Assembly (NCBI RefSeq): GCF_013044505.1
Contig: NZ_JABERD010000017.1
Span: 1 to 64,000, forward strand
Length of the DNA stretch: 64,000 bases
Direction: 5' to 3'
Origin: Streptomyces sp. S3(2020)
GTDB taxonomy: Bacteria > Actinomycetota > Actinomycetes > Streptomycetales > Streptomycetaceae
Shown here one piece after another: positions 16,025 through 24,102 of this stretch (the stretch's first letter is position 1; the number at the start of each line of letters is the position of its first letter). The notes below the pieces were generated by a model. That model was not told the DNA's origin. It did no database searches and worked only from the letters and a program-made list of their open reading frames with translations. Position numbers and translations under genes: made by a program.

Positions 16025-16573
16025 GTGCCGCGCGTCCACGATGTCCCCCTGTGCCGTCAGCTCATCGATCCCGCCGAATGGGACCTGCACGGAGGATGGG
16101 CACTCGGGGACAGGATCGACTGGTCCAACCGGGCATGCGGCCTGGCCTCGCTGAGAATGATCCTGCTCGCCTACGGACGCGAAGCGCCCACGGTCACGGA
16201 ACTCCTGAAACTCGCGGTCAAGCATGAGGTGCTGACCCCGCGTGGAGCACTCCACGCGGGGATCGCGAGCCTGGCGACAGACCTCGGAGTCCCCTCGACC
16301 GCCGAGCCCGTCCCCGCCGATGACCTGACGACGCGGCTCGACCATGCGCCGCTCATCGTGTCCGTGACCGAGCAGTTCCCCGACAACGGCCGAGCCGGCG
16401 GCCACCTCGTCATCCTTCGCGGCTACGACGACGGCCCCGACCCCACGATCCATTTCCGGGACCCGTCGGCCTGGGGCCAGACCCACGATCGAGTCCCCCT
16501 CAGCCGCGTATCCGCTTCCTACACCGGCCGCGCGATCACCTTCGCGCCCCTCAATCCCCACGGAGAGTCTTGA
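16025..16573 (+). CDS. C39-family cysteine peptidase domain protein
   Basis: 182 residues from GTG 16025 with AGGAG just upstream. It is a lone papain-type peptidase of the C39 group: Cys38 in NRACGLASLRMIL, His127 in AGGHLVILRGYDD, Asp146 in HFRDPSAW. There is no signal peptide, so it acts in the cytoplasm. There is no ABC transporter part, unlike bacteriocin-exporting C39 proteins. It could cut or ligate a peptide made by the neighbouring ligases, or cleave peptidoglycan precursors. Its stop overlaps the next ATG by one base (TGATG). Confidence 0.8.
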   Translation: MPRVHDVPLCRQLIDPAEWDLHGGWALGDRIDWSNRACGLASLRMILLAYGREAPTVTELLKLAVKHEVLTPRGALHAGIASLATDLGVPSTAEPVPADDLTTRLDHAPLIVSVTEQFPDNGRAGGHLVILRGYDDGPDPTIHFRDPSAWGQTHDRVPLSRVSASYTGRAITFAPLNPHGES

Positions 16574-16935
16574 TGACCGAGACAGACGGCGACACGACCG
16601 AAGCTGCAGGCAGCCGGAGGATCGCCGTACTCGGAGAGATGCTGGAACTGGGCGACGAGTCCGTCGAAGCCCACCGCGAAGTCGGCCGTATGGCGGCCGA
16701 GAACGGCGTCGACCTCGTCGTGGCAGTCGGCGGACACCTCGCCAAGCAGTTGGCCCTCTCAGCAGGCGCGGCAGGGGTTCCGGACATTGCGCTGGTGGGC
16801 GACAACTCCACCGCTGCCGCCTACCTCACTTCCATTCTCCGCCACGGCGACGTCGTGCTCATCAAAGCCAGTCGCGGCGGTCAGCTCTGGCAGATCGCCC
16901 AGGCCCTCACCGGGCAGCCCGTCACGGGTTTGTAA
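16573..16935 (+). CDS. Stand-alone Mur ligase C-terminal domain (MurF type)
   Basis: 120 residues. The sequence RRIAVLGEMLELGDESVEAHREVGRMAAENGVDLVVAVGG, then DNSTAAAYLTSILRHGDVVLIKASRGG, follows the C-terminal domain of MurF, which binds the incoming D-Ala-D-Ala. The N-terminal UDP-binding domain and the central ATPase domain (P-loop) are absent, and there is room for neither, since the ATG directly follows the C39 stop. So it cannot ligate by itself. It may bind a dipeptide or UDP-MurNAc-peptide, or complement another enzyme. KASRGG keeps the lysine/arginine of the KGSRG motif. It closes the operon. Confidence 0.75.
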   Translation: MTETDGDTTEAAGSRRIAVLGEMLELGDESVEAHREVGRMAAENGVDLVVAVGGHLAKQLALSAGAAGVPDIALVGDNSTAAAYLTSILRHGDVVLIKASRGGQLWQIAQALTGQPVTGL

Positions 16936-17031
16936 GCCAGCGCCGACGAGGCTCAGCCAGCGCCTCGCCTCAGCCGACCAAAGAACTCGGGTGCACTTGC
17001 CAAGGTGATGCCCGATCCGGGACCGCCGCGC

Positions 17032-17355
17032 TCAGAAACGACAACTACGCGGAATCACGGCGCCAGGGTCCCCGAAGGCTCCGTACGCCCGCTTGGGGTC
17101 CAAACGGGGCCCGTACAACGGCAGTTCGGCCAGAGAACCAGTCGGAGTGACGCATACCGGCTGGGGACTGGCGCCGTAGTAGTAGTCCGGCACTCGCCCC
17201 GATCGCCACTGCCGTACCGCATCGTCACCTGCGGCTTCAGCACCATCCAAAACGGCCAGCGCCCACCCCAAGGTGAGGTCCATGGCCCCGGCCAGGGCAG
17301 CGATCGGCAGGAACAGGCGCAGCGTGCGGTTACGCAAGAGGGGGCGTCGCGTCAC
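17032..17355 (-). CDS. Hypothetical membrane-anchored protein
   Basis: 107 residues from GTG 17355, which overlaps the stop of the MOSC gene (GTGA), so it is coupled to it. A basic start (TRRPLLRNRTLRLF) leads into one hydrophobic segment (LPIAALAGAMDLTLGWALAVL). A polar domain with YYYGASPQPVCV and a final Cys follow. It may be exported or inner-membrane bound. No family is recognised. Confidence 0.5.
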   Translation of the reverse strand: MTRRPLLRNRTLRLFLPIAALAGAMDLTLGWALAVLDGAEAAGDDAVRQWRSGRVPDYYYGASPQPVCVTPTGSLAELPLYGPRLDPKRAYGAFGDPGAVIPRSCRF

Positions 17356-18197
17356 GCCGCTTCCTGCAGTGTGATCAGATCGCCCACCCGGACGGTACCG
17401 GCCTCCAGCACGTCCAGATAGACGCCCAGGCAGGAGAGCCGACCCAGGTCGAAGACCGGTACGCGGTGTTCGCGGGCGACGGCGCGCATGATGCCGGAGT
17501 CCGCTGGGAGTTCGTCGTGGCCGAGGGTGGGGATGACGCAGCGCGGCGTGGGGACCACGACCCGGAACAGCGCCTCGCCCACCCGCAGGCGTGATCCGAG
17601 CCAGTCGTCCTCCGGGAAGCCCGGTCCCGCATCGGTGTCGACGACCAGGTTCGGCCGGAAGCGACGCGCGTCGAAGTCCCCGGCGGGGTAGACGGTTCGC
17701 ATCCGCTCCAGGGACGCCGTGGTGACCAGATGGACCTGGCCGAAGTCGAAGAACGTCCCGGCGGCCACGCTGCCCGTCGTGATGCTCTCACCAGTGGCAT
17801 CGACGGACGCCGACTTCCGCACTGTCTCCGGAACGCCACCCTCGTACGTCGGCACCGCACGCTCCAGCCTGCTGTGCTCCGGTACGACGGCCGAGAGGTA
17901 CACCTGTCGCCCCAGCAGCTTGGACAACTGCACGTCCAGGTCAGGGTCTTCCACCGGCAGTGCGGTGCCGTCGGGCAGGACGACCCGGACCGTGCCTGAC
18001 TCGTCCAGGCGGCTTCGGCAGCGCAGCAACGCGCCCCACTTGCGCGGGTGTTTGGCGCTGCCGACCGCGCCCGTCTCGTCGAGTACGGCGTACATCCGGT
18101 CACCGTGAAGCCCGGTCTCGGTCACCGCCACGGCGATCACCGACTCGCCGAGCATCGACTTCACCGGATACCGGTACAGCGCCGCGACAGTCCCCAT
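17352..18197 (-). CDS. MOSC domain protein
   Basis: 281 residues. The N-terminal MOSC_N barrel (VAALYRYPVKSMLGESVIAVAVTETGLHGDRMYAVLDE) and the C-terminal MOSC domain are both complete. The conserved Cys lies in VVPTPRCVIPTLGHDELP, which in this family contacts the molybdenum cofactor or handles sulfur. MOSC proteins are moco carriers, sulfurases or N-hydroxy-compound reductases. The gene opens the molybdenum-rich island and is coupled to the small membrane protein behind it. No Fe-S or FAD domain is fused to it. Confidence 0.85.
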   Translation of the reverse strand: MGTVAALYRYPVKSMLGESVIAVAVTETGLHGDRMYAVLDETGAVGSAKHPRKWGALLRCRSRLDESGTVRVVLPDGTALPVEDPDLDVQLSKLLGRQVYLSAVVPEHSRLERAVPTYEGGVPETVRKSASVDATGESITTGSVAAGTFFDFGQVHLVTTASLERMRTVYPAGDFDARRFRPNLVVDTDAGPGFPEDDWLGSRLRVGEALFRVVVPTPRCVIPTLGHDELPADSGIMRAVAREHRVPVFDLGRLSCLGVYLDVLEAGTVRVGDLITLQEAA

Positions 18198-18337
18198 AGA
18201 TCAATTATGGTGCTCGCCGCCCGGTCCCCGCCGGAATTTACCTTCCAGGGGGCGCTTGTTGGTCCCACCCGAGGAAGCATCCTCCCCTGTGTGGTCGGCG
18301 ATGGGGAGTCCCAAGCGCCATCCGCCCTGGAGGGTGC

Positions 18338-18784
18338 TCACTCCCACTGGTAGGGCAGATACTTTCCGTCGAGGGTGACGACGACCCGGTCTCCGGCAGG
18401 ATCGGGAACACGCTGAACATCGAGCCTGAAGTTGATCGCGCTCATGATGCCGTCACCGCATTGCTCATGGATGAGCTCCTTGATGGTCGGACCGTAGACC
18501 TGGACGATCTCGTAGAACCGATAGATCGTGGGGTCCACGGGGACAGCTACGTCCAGAGCCCCTCTGGTCGGCTGGAGTTGGAATGCCAGTGCGGCATCCT
18601 CGCCGAGTTCGAGCAGCGCCGCCGCTGTGGCCGCTTCGTCCTTGCCCATGGGGTGCTGCCCGAGCAGGGCCGCCGTGGTCCAGGCCAGGGGTTTCCCGAC
18701 CGCTTCGGCCAGTTGTGCCCAGGTGACCCCGGTCATCACCTTGGCCTGGCGTACGGCCTCGGCGGCTTCCTGCTTGCTGAGCAC
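18338..18784 (-). CDS. cynS: Cyanate hydratase (cyanase)
   Basis: 148 residues, the normal cyanase length, from GTG 18784. The enzyme turns cyanate and bicarbonate into ammonia and CO2 as a decamer. The N-terminal helical domain (LSKQEAAEAVRQAKVMTGVTWAQLAEAVGK) and the catalytic domain are complete, with Arg89 and Glu92 in YRFYEIVQVYGP and Ser115 in IMSAINF matching Arg96, Glu99 and Ser122 of the E. coli enzyme. It lies 135 bases behind formate dehydrogenase in the same direction, with a hairpin between them. Confidence 0.93.
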   Translation of the reverse strand: MLSKQEAAEAVRQAKVMTGVTWAQLAEAVGKPLAWTTAALLGQHPMGKDEAATAAALLELGEDAALAFQLQPTRGALDVAVPVDPTIYRFYEIVQVYGPTIKELIHEQCGDGIMSAINFRLDVQRVPDPAGDRVVVTLDGKYLPYQWE

Positions 18785-18824
18785 GTGTACCTCCGTCGAG
18801 GGTGGTCATGTCGCGATTCCAGTG

Positions 18825-18862
18825 AGGACGACCGGCGTCGTCGCGCCTACGCCGGTCGTCCT
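18825..18862 (-). terminator. Hairpin between formate dehydrogenase and cyanase
   Basis: Perfect 14-bp arms at 18825-18838 and 18849-18862 (AGGACGACCGGCGT and complement) with a 10-base loop. It sits 58 bases behind the formate dehydrogenase stop and 40 bases before the cynS start. It can end the fdh transcript or act as an attenuator that lowers cynS expression. Confidence 0.65.
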
Positions 18863-18919
18863 GTCCGTCAAGGCAGCCCGGGGGTGGCCTCCACCGGTCA
18901 TGTCAGGCCGAGGAACTCG

Positions 18920-20080
18920 TCACTTCGTGACCGAGTAGGAGTGGGCGCCGGTGCCGGCCAGGGCTCCGCCGTCGACGATCAGGTACTCGTCGCGGATCGG
19001 CCGCCCTCCGAACCAGGACTCCAGGATCTCCCGGGTGCCCGCCGCGTAGCGGGCCTGCGCGGAGAGGGAGGATCCGGAGATGTGCGGGGTCATGCCGTGG
19101 TGCGGCATCGTGCGCCAGGGGTGGTCGGCCGGGGCGGGCTGCGGGTACCAGACGTCGCCCGCGTACCCTGCCAACTGCCCGCTGCGCAGGGCCCGGTCGA
19201 TGGCGTCCCGGTCGGCGATCTTCGCGCGGGCCGTGTTGATGAGGTAGGCGCCGCGCTTCATGGTCGCCAGGAGTTCGTCGCCGAACAGGCCCTCGGTCTC
19301 GGGGTGCAGCGGCGCGTTGATGGTGACGACGTCGCAGTGCGGGACCATGTCGGCCGTGCTCTCGTGCCAGACCAGTCCCAGTTCGCGCTCGATGTCCTCC
19401 GACAACCGGTGGCGGTCGGTGTAGTGGAGCTTGACGTCGAAGGGTGCGAGGCGGCGTAGTACCGCGAGGCCGATGCGTCCGGCGGCCACCGTGCCGACGT
19501 GCATGCCTTCCAGGTCGTACGACCGTGCCACGCAGTCGGCGATGTTCCAGCCGCCGTCCAGCACCACCTGGTGCGAGGGCAGGTAGTTGCGCACCAGCGA
19601 CAGCGTCATCATCACCACGTGTTCGGCGACGCTGATGCTGTTGCAGTAGGTCACCTCGGCGACCGTCACCCCGTGTGCGATCGCCGCGTCGAGGTCGACG
19701 TGGTCGGAGCCGATGCCCGCGGTGATCGCCAGTTTCAGGTTCGGCGCGGCTGCGATGCGCTCGGGGGTGAGGTAGGCGGGCCAGAACGGCTGCGAGATCA
19801 CGACGTCCGCGTCGGCCAGCTCACGGTCGAAGACGGACCCGGCGCCGTCCTTGTCCGAGGTGACGACGAGGGTGTGGCCGGCCTTCTCCAGGTAGGCGCG
19901 GAGGCCGAGTTCGCCGGAGACGCTGCCCAGCAGGTGTCCGGGGGTGAAGTCGATGGCCTCGGGGGTCGGCGCGGTCTGGCCGCCGGAGTAGCCGGCGATC
20001 TCGGGGATGTCGTCGCGGGCGTAGGAGGTGGGGTATCCGTCGGTCGGGTCGTCGTACAGGACGCAGAGCACCTTGGCCAT
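18920..20080 (-). CDS. NAD-dependent formate dehydrogenase
   Basis: 386 residues from ATG 20080. Much longer upstream readings are shadows. It oxidises formate to CO2 with NAD+ and needs no metal. The sequence follows the Pseudomonas sp. 101-type enzyme closely: VLCVLYDDPTDGYP at the start, ISQPFWPAYLTPERI, VTYCNSISVAEHVVMM, the NAD-binding GTVAAGRIGLAVLRRL, and the catalytic His in MTPHISGSSLSAQARY. The usual NTARGK is NTARAK here. A LysR gene is upstream in the same direction with a matching box in the gap. Cyanase follows, so the unit handles C1 and N compounds. Confidence 0.93.
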   Translation of the reverse strand: MAKVLCVLYDDPTDGYPTSYARDDIPEIAGYSGGQTAPTPEAIDFTPGHLLGSVSGELGLRAYLEKAGHTLVVTSDKDGAGSVFDRELADADVVISQPFWPAYLTPERIAAAPNLKLAITAGIGSDHVDLDAAIAHGVTVAEVTYCNSISVAEHVVMMTLSLVRNYLPSHQVVLDGGWNIADCVARSYDLEGMHVGTVAAGRIGLAVLRRLAPFDVKLHYTDRHRLSEDIERELGLVWHESTADMVPHCDVVTINAPLHPETEGLFGDELLATMKRGAYLINTARAKIADRDAIDRALRSGQLAGYAGDVWYPQPAPADHPWRTMPHHGMTPHISGSSLSAQARYAAGTREILESWFGGRPIRDEYLIVDGGALAGTGAHSYSVTK

Positions 20081-20160
20081 GTCGCGGCTCCTCAACTTGG
20101 CGCGGAGTGGGTGCTGTTCACGATCCTCGTCACGGAACGGCCTGGTCAAAACGTTCTTCG

Positions 20161-20186
20161 CTATGCCGGGATAGACGGCTTCTATC
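20161..20186 (-). promoter_or_regulatory. LysR-type binding box before formate dehydrogenase
   Basis: The sequence GATAGACGGCTTCTATC (20170-20186) is an inverted repeat ATAG-N7-CTAT with the T-N11-A spacing typical of LysR-regulator sites. A second half-repeat CTAT at 20161-20164 makes CTAT-N6-ATAG as well. It lies about 80-120 bases upstream of the fdh start and touches the LysR stop codon. Confidence 0.6.
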
Positions 20187-21117
20187 AGTCGTGTCCGCCG
20201 AGGTGGGAGCGCAGTTGCCGGTCGAGGGCGTCGCGGACTCCGGCCTCGCGGGCCACGGTCACCAGGGCCTGGGCGAGGACCGGCGTGGGTTCGGTGTGGG
20301 CGATGACCAGTCCGACCCTGGGCCCGTGCGCCGGTCCCTCCAACGGCACCACCCGCATTCCTTCGGGTACGCCGAACATGTGCAGCCAGGCATGGGAGAT
20401 GACGCTGGACCAGCGGCCCCCGGGGAGGTGGGCGTAGAGTCCGGCGACGCTGTCCGACTCGATGGCGGGTGCGGCCGTGGCGCCGTCGGCGGCGAAGCAG
20501 TCGTCGATGATGCGCCGGTTGCGCATGCGGGAGTTGAGCAGGCACAGGGGCAGTGCGGCGGCCTGTGACCAGCTGGCCCGCTCGGCGTCCGCGAGGGGGC
20601 CGTCGAGGGGGGTGAGCAGCATGTACCGCTCCTCGTACAGGGGGAAGCGGCGGACGTGTCGCAGGGTGTCGTCGTCGAGGTAGGTCATCGCGGCGTCGAG
20701 TTCGAACTCGGCGAGGCCGTGTCGGATCTCCTCGGAGGACAGCGACTGCAGGGTCACTCCGGCACGTGGGTGGCGTTCGCAGAAGGGGGTGGTCAGCAGG
20801 GAGGCGACGGGGAGGGCGGTGGGGACGACGCCCAGGCGCAGGGTGCCGGTCAGCCCGCCGCGCAGGAGGGACAGCTCCTGTTGCAGGGCGTCGCGTTCGG
20901 CGAGGATGCGGTGTGCCCACGCCAGGACGACCTCGCCCTCGGGGGTCAGGCCCTCGTAGCGCCGGCCGCGCCGCACGATCGACACGTCCAGCTCGCGTTC
21001 GAGGCGGCGGATCGCGGCGGACAGAGAGGGCTGGGAGACGAAGCAGGCGGCTGCCGCGCGGGCGAAGTGCCTTTCGCGGGCGAGGGCGACGAGGTACTCC
21101 AGCTGGCGCAGCAGCAT
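20185..21117 (-). CDS. LysR-family regulator of formate dehydrogenase
   Basis: 310 residues. Residues 1-62 are the LysR helix-turn-helix (LRQLEYLVALARERHFARAAAACFVSQPSLSAAIRRLEREL). The rest is a substrate-binding domain with the hinge LSLLRGGLTGTLRLGVVPTALP. LysR proteins are usually tetramers that activate a neighbouring gene when a metabolite binds. The order LysR then fdh on one strand, with a T-N11-A box in the 104-base gap, points to control of formate dehydrogenase. It is divergent from a MerR-HTH/TOBE gene with only 41 bases between. Confidence 0.88.
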   Translation of the reverse strand: MLLRQLEYLVALARERHFARAAAACFVSQPSLSAAIRRLERELDVSIVRRGRRYEGLTPEGEVVLAWAHRILAERDALQQELSLLRGGLTGTLRLGVVPTALPVASLLTTPFCERHPRAGVTLQSLSSEEIRHGLAEFELDAAMTYLDDDTLRHVRRFPLYEERYMLLTPLDGPLADAERASWSQAAALPLCLLNSRMRNRRIIDDCFAADGATAAPAIESDSVAGLYAHLPGGRWSSVISHAWLHMFGVPEGMRVVPLEGPAHGPRVGLVIAHTEPTPVLAQALVTVAREAGVRDALDRQLRSHLGGHD

Positions 21118-21158
21118 GCGCGGCCTTCCTGGGCGAGTCGTCCGGTTAGGGTTCGGGG

Positions 21159-21557
21159 ATGCCGTCGTACAGCATTGGTCAGGCCGCGCGCCTGCTGAGG
21201 GTGAGTCCGGAGACCGTGCGGCGCTGGGCCGATGCGGGACGGCTGCCGATGCGGCGGGACGGCTCGGGCAGCCGGATGATCGATGGCGAGGGCCTGGCGC
21301 GGTTCGCCAAAGAGCGGGCGGCCGATGATGAGCGGGCCGCCTCGGCGGGGCCGCCGACGTCCGTGCGCAACGCCTTGACCGGCATCGTCACGGCCCTGAC
21401 CGTCGATGACGTGATAGCCCAGGTGGAGATCCACTCCGGCCCTCACCACGTGGTCTCGCTGGTGACCCGGGAAGCGGTAGAGGAACTCGGCCTCGCGGTC
21501 GGTGTCACGGTCACCGCGCGGGTGAAGTCGACGGACGTGTACGTCGGCCGCTCTTAG
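21159..21557 (+). CDS. MerR-type HTH plus TOBE (Mop) molybdate-responsive regulator, copy 1
   Basis: 132 residues. Residues 1-50 are an excisionase/MerR-like helix-turn-helix (YSIGQAARLLRVSPETVRRWADAGRLP). Residues 68-132 are a TOBE/Mop domain (SVRNALTGIVTALTVDDVIAQVEIHSG, LVTREAVEELGLAVGVTVTARVKSTDVYVG). The TOBE fold binds molybdate or tungstate, so this is a compact ModE-like switch. A TAGGGT box 6 bases before the ATG suggests a leaderless transcript. Its 3' end overlaps the convergent PucR gene by 47 bases. A paralogue lies at 31814. Confidence 0.85.
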   Translation: MPSYSIGQAARLLRVSPETVRRWADAGRLPMRRDGSGSRMIDGEGLARFAKERAADDERAASAGPPTSVRNALTGIVTALTVDDVIAQVEIHSGPHHVVSLVTREAVEELGLAVGVTVTARVKSTDVYVGRS

Positions 21558-23076
21558 CGGTGGGCGCACCCGGCCCCGTCCGGCAGAGCAAGGCGGCCCA
21601 CAGGTCGAGGCGGTCGGTCAGGCGGGACAGGTCGCGGCCGGTGAGGTACTCGACGCGCTGGATGCGGTAGTGGACGGTGTTGACGTGCAGGTGCAGGGTC
21701 TCGGCCGTGCGGGCCCAGGAGCCGTCGTGGGCGAGGAAAGTCTCCAGCGTCTCCAGCAGCATGGCGGCGGAGCCGTTGCCGGCCTTGTGCAGGGGGCCCA
21801 GGACGGTGCGGCTGTAGGCGGTGCGTACCTCGGCCGGTATCCCGGTCAGCAGGGTGTCGACGCTGGTGAGGGTGGCGGCGTCGGTCAGCCGGGAGGTGTC
21901 CGGCGTGGTGGTGCGGGCCGCGGCCAGGGCATAGCGGGCCCGCGCGAGTGCGGTCGGCAGGTCCGCGGGCCCGTCGACGGTTGATGCGGCGCCGCCGTGC
22001 AGCGGTGTGTCCGGCACGCAGGCCGCGAGCAGGGGCCACAGCTCCGCCACGGGGTCGTACCCGTCGGCAGGAATGACGGCGAAGCCGGTTCCGTCGGGCA
22101 GACGCCCCACCACCGCGGGCCCGGATTCGGCATGGGCGACGGCCTCCGTGAGGGCTGACACCGCGAGGTCTTCCTGCGGTGTGCCGGTGTCCGCGACCAG
22201 CACGTGGTAGGGGCCCTCGGCCGACAGGCCGCAGGCGTGCCATGCCGTTGCCACAGCGGTGTCGTCCGCTGCGGCCAGGGCGAACAGCGCACCGAGTTCG
22301 TCCGCGAGCCGGCGTTCACCCGCCCGGCCGCGGGCGTACTCCTGCCGGCAGCGGGCCAGGATCAGGGTGATCTCGTGCAGCAGGCCCGGCGGTACGGCAT
22401 CGGTGTCGGGCAGATGCAGGTACCAGTGTTCGTACGGGGTGCCGGTGTCGGCCGCGATGAGGACGGTCGTTCCCGCGTCGCCGTCCGGCAGCGCGGCGGC
22501 TTCGCGGGCAGGCAGTGAGGCGGCGCCGGGTGTGGCGGCGACCGTCCGGCCCGCGGCCGTGACGAGGTAGGCGGTGACGTCACCGAGGTGGGCGAAGACC
22601 GTGGTGAGCACCGTCCGCGGGGAGGCGCTCTGTGAGATCAGCCGGTTGAGGCGGTCTCGCAGGTGGCCCGGCAGGACGTGATGGCGGGCCAGTTCGCCCC
22701 ACTGCCTCAGATAAACGGTCTCCGTGATCGTGCGGAACATGAGGTGCGCGGGCACCGCCGCGACCGGCAGGCCATACCGCGCGCACGCCTCCACCAGCAC
22801 CTCGGGAACCGCACCGTGCGCTTCCTCACCCGCCAGCAGCACGGCCACGTCGGCGTTCTTGAGCGCCTCCACGAACCGGTCCGCCGCCTCGTGACCGTCC
22901 TGCGCGCGCCACCAGACGAGCCCGCTGAGCACGACTTCTCCCGGCCGCACGAAGCGTGTGGGGTCTTCGAGGTCGGTCACGGTCACGCCGCAGATCTCAC
23001 GCTCCAGCAAGGACGGAGGGGCCCACAGCAGGCGCAGTCCGAGGGACTCGTCCTGCAACAGGTGTTCGACGTGCAT
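21511..23076 (-). CDS. PucR-family regulator
   Basis: 521 residues from ATG 23076 (MHVEHLLQDESLGLRLLW). It has the PucR N-terminal domain (about 1-125), a middle sensor region and a C-terminal PucR helix-turn-helix (ETLETFLAHDGSWARTAETLHLHVNTVHYRIQRVEYLTGRDL). PucR proteins govern purine catabolism. This one is divergent from a xanthine-dehydrogenase-type operon, its evident target, across a 213-base gap. The last 20 residues are basic and overlap the neighbouring convergent gene. Confidence 0.88.
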   Translation of the reverse strand: MHVEHLLQDESLGLRLLWAPPSLLEREICGVTVTDLEDPTRFVRPGEVVLSGLVWWRAQDGHEAADRFVEALKNADVAVLLAGEEAHGAVPEVLVEACARYGLPVAAVPAHLMFRTITETVYLRQWGELARHHVLPGHLRDRLNRLISQSASPRTVLTTVFAHLGDVTAYLVTAAGRTVAATPGAASLPAREAAALPDGDAGTTVLIAADTGTPYEHWYLHLPDTDAVPPGLLHEITLILARCRQEYARGRAGERRLADELGALFALAAADDTAVATAWHACGLSAEGPYHVLVADTGTPQEDLAVSALTEAVAHAESGPAVVGRLPDGTGFAVIPADGYDPVAELWPLLAACVPDTPLHGGAASTVDGPADLPTALARARYALAAARTTTPDTSRLTDAATLTSVDTLLTGIPAEVRTAYSRTVLGPLHKAGNGSAAMLLETLETFLAHDGSWARTAETLHLHVNTVHYRIQRVEYLTGRDLSRLTDRLDLWAALLCRTGPGAPTAKSGRRTRPSTSPAR

Positions 23077-23289
23077 GTGCTGGGGCTCCTTATGCTGCTG
23101 CCGGGTGGCGGGGCGGCCACCCGGCATCTCACATTCACGAGGTGTATGCGAGTAGTTGCATGGTAAGTGCCAGATCAGATGAGCGGTACGCCTCTTGGGT
23201 GATCCTCCAGATAGCGGCCCGGGAAAACTGCCGTTTCCGTACTGTGAACCAGTCGTCCAGGCCCGGTATGGGTTGATTCACTGACGGTC

Positions 23290-24102
23290 ATGGACCTGAA
23301 CACGGTGGTGGAGGTGCGCGACGCCCGGGACCCCGCGCCCTGGCGGCCCGGCGACGCCTGGCTCGGCGGCGGCACGTATCTGTTCTCCGAGCCGCAGCCG
23401 CACCTGCGCCGCCTGGTGGACCTGAGCCGGACCGGCTGGACGCCGGTGCACAGGCATCCGGACGGCTCGCTGGAGATCGCCGCCACCTGCACCATCGCCC
23501 AGCTGTCCCGGTACGCCAGAACCCTGGATGCCACGGCCGCGCCCCTGTTCGAGCAGTGCTGCCGGGCCTTCCTGGCCTCCTTCAAGATCTGGAACATGGC
23601 CACGGTCGGCGGCAACCTCTGCAACGCCCTCCCGGCCGGACCGATGATCTCGCTGACGGCCGCGCTGGACGGGGAGTGCCTGTTGCAGGCCCAGGGCGGA
23701 GTACGGCGCCGCGTGAAGGTCGCCGACTTCGTCACCGGCGCCGGCCGCAGGGCCCTCGCCGAGGGCGAGCTGCTGCGCTCGGTCACCCTGCCCGCCCGGG
23801 CGCTGGGCAGCCGTACGGCGTTCCGGCAGGCGTCCCTGTACGGGCTCGGCCGCTCCGGGGTCCTGATCATCGGCGCGCTCAACCCGGTCGACGGCTCCCT
23901 GACGGTCACGGTCACCGCTGCCACCGTCCGCCCGGTCCGGCTGTGGTTCCCGCTGCCACCGAGCGCGGACGGACTGCGTACGGCGCTCCGGTCTGCCGTC
24001 GCCGACGACGAGTGGTTCGACGACATCCACGGCCTGCCCGAGTGGCGGCGGCACATGACATACCGCTACGCGGAGGAGATCCGCCAGGAGGTGACCCGGT
24101 GA
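23290..24102 (+). CDS. Xanthine dehydrogenase-type FAD-binding subunit
   Basis: 270 residues. The CO-dehydrogenase flavoprotein fold is clear: [24 protein letters not shown] near the N-terminus, and the FAD-binding [19 protein letters not shown] in the middle. It passes electrons from Fe-S clusters to FAD and on to NAD+ or oxygen. The stop overlaps the GTG of the next gene (GTGA at 24099-24102). The divergent PucR gene suggests a purine or related heterocycle as substrate. Confidence 0.9.
   Translation: MDLNTVVEVRDARDPAPWRPGDAWLGGGTYLFSEPQPHLRRLVDLSRTGWTPVHRHPDGSLEIAATCTIAQLSRYARTLDATAAPLFEQCCRAFLASFKIWNMATVGGNLCNALPAGPMISLTAALDGECLLQAQGGVRRRVKVADFVTGAGRRALAEGELLRSVTLPARALGSRTAFRQASLYGLGRSGVLIIGALNPVDGSLTVTVTAATVRPVRLWFPLPPSADGLRTALRSAVADDEWFDDIHGLPEWRRHMTYRYAEEIRQEVTR

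Noticed and set aside
20081..20920. Upstream extension of the formate dehydrogenase frame
   Set aside because: It overlaps LysR, is Arg/Pro-rich and does not match any formate dehydrogenase N-terminus. ATG 20080 gives a normal protein.
23556..24098. Upstream extension of the Fe-S/Mo fusion frame
   Set aside because: It overlaps the FAD subunit in another frame and has shadow composition. The GTG at 24099 in a GTGA overlap gives a normal Fe-S domain start.
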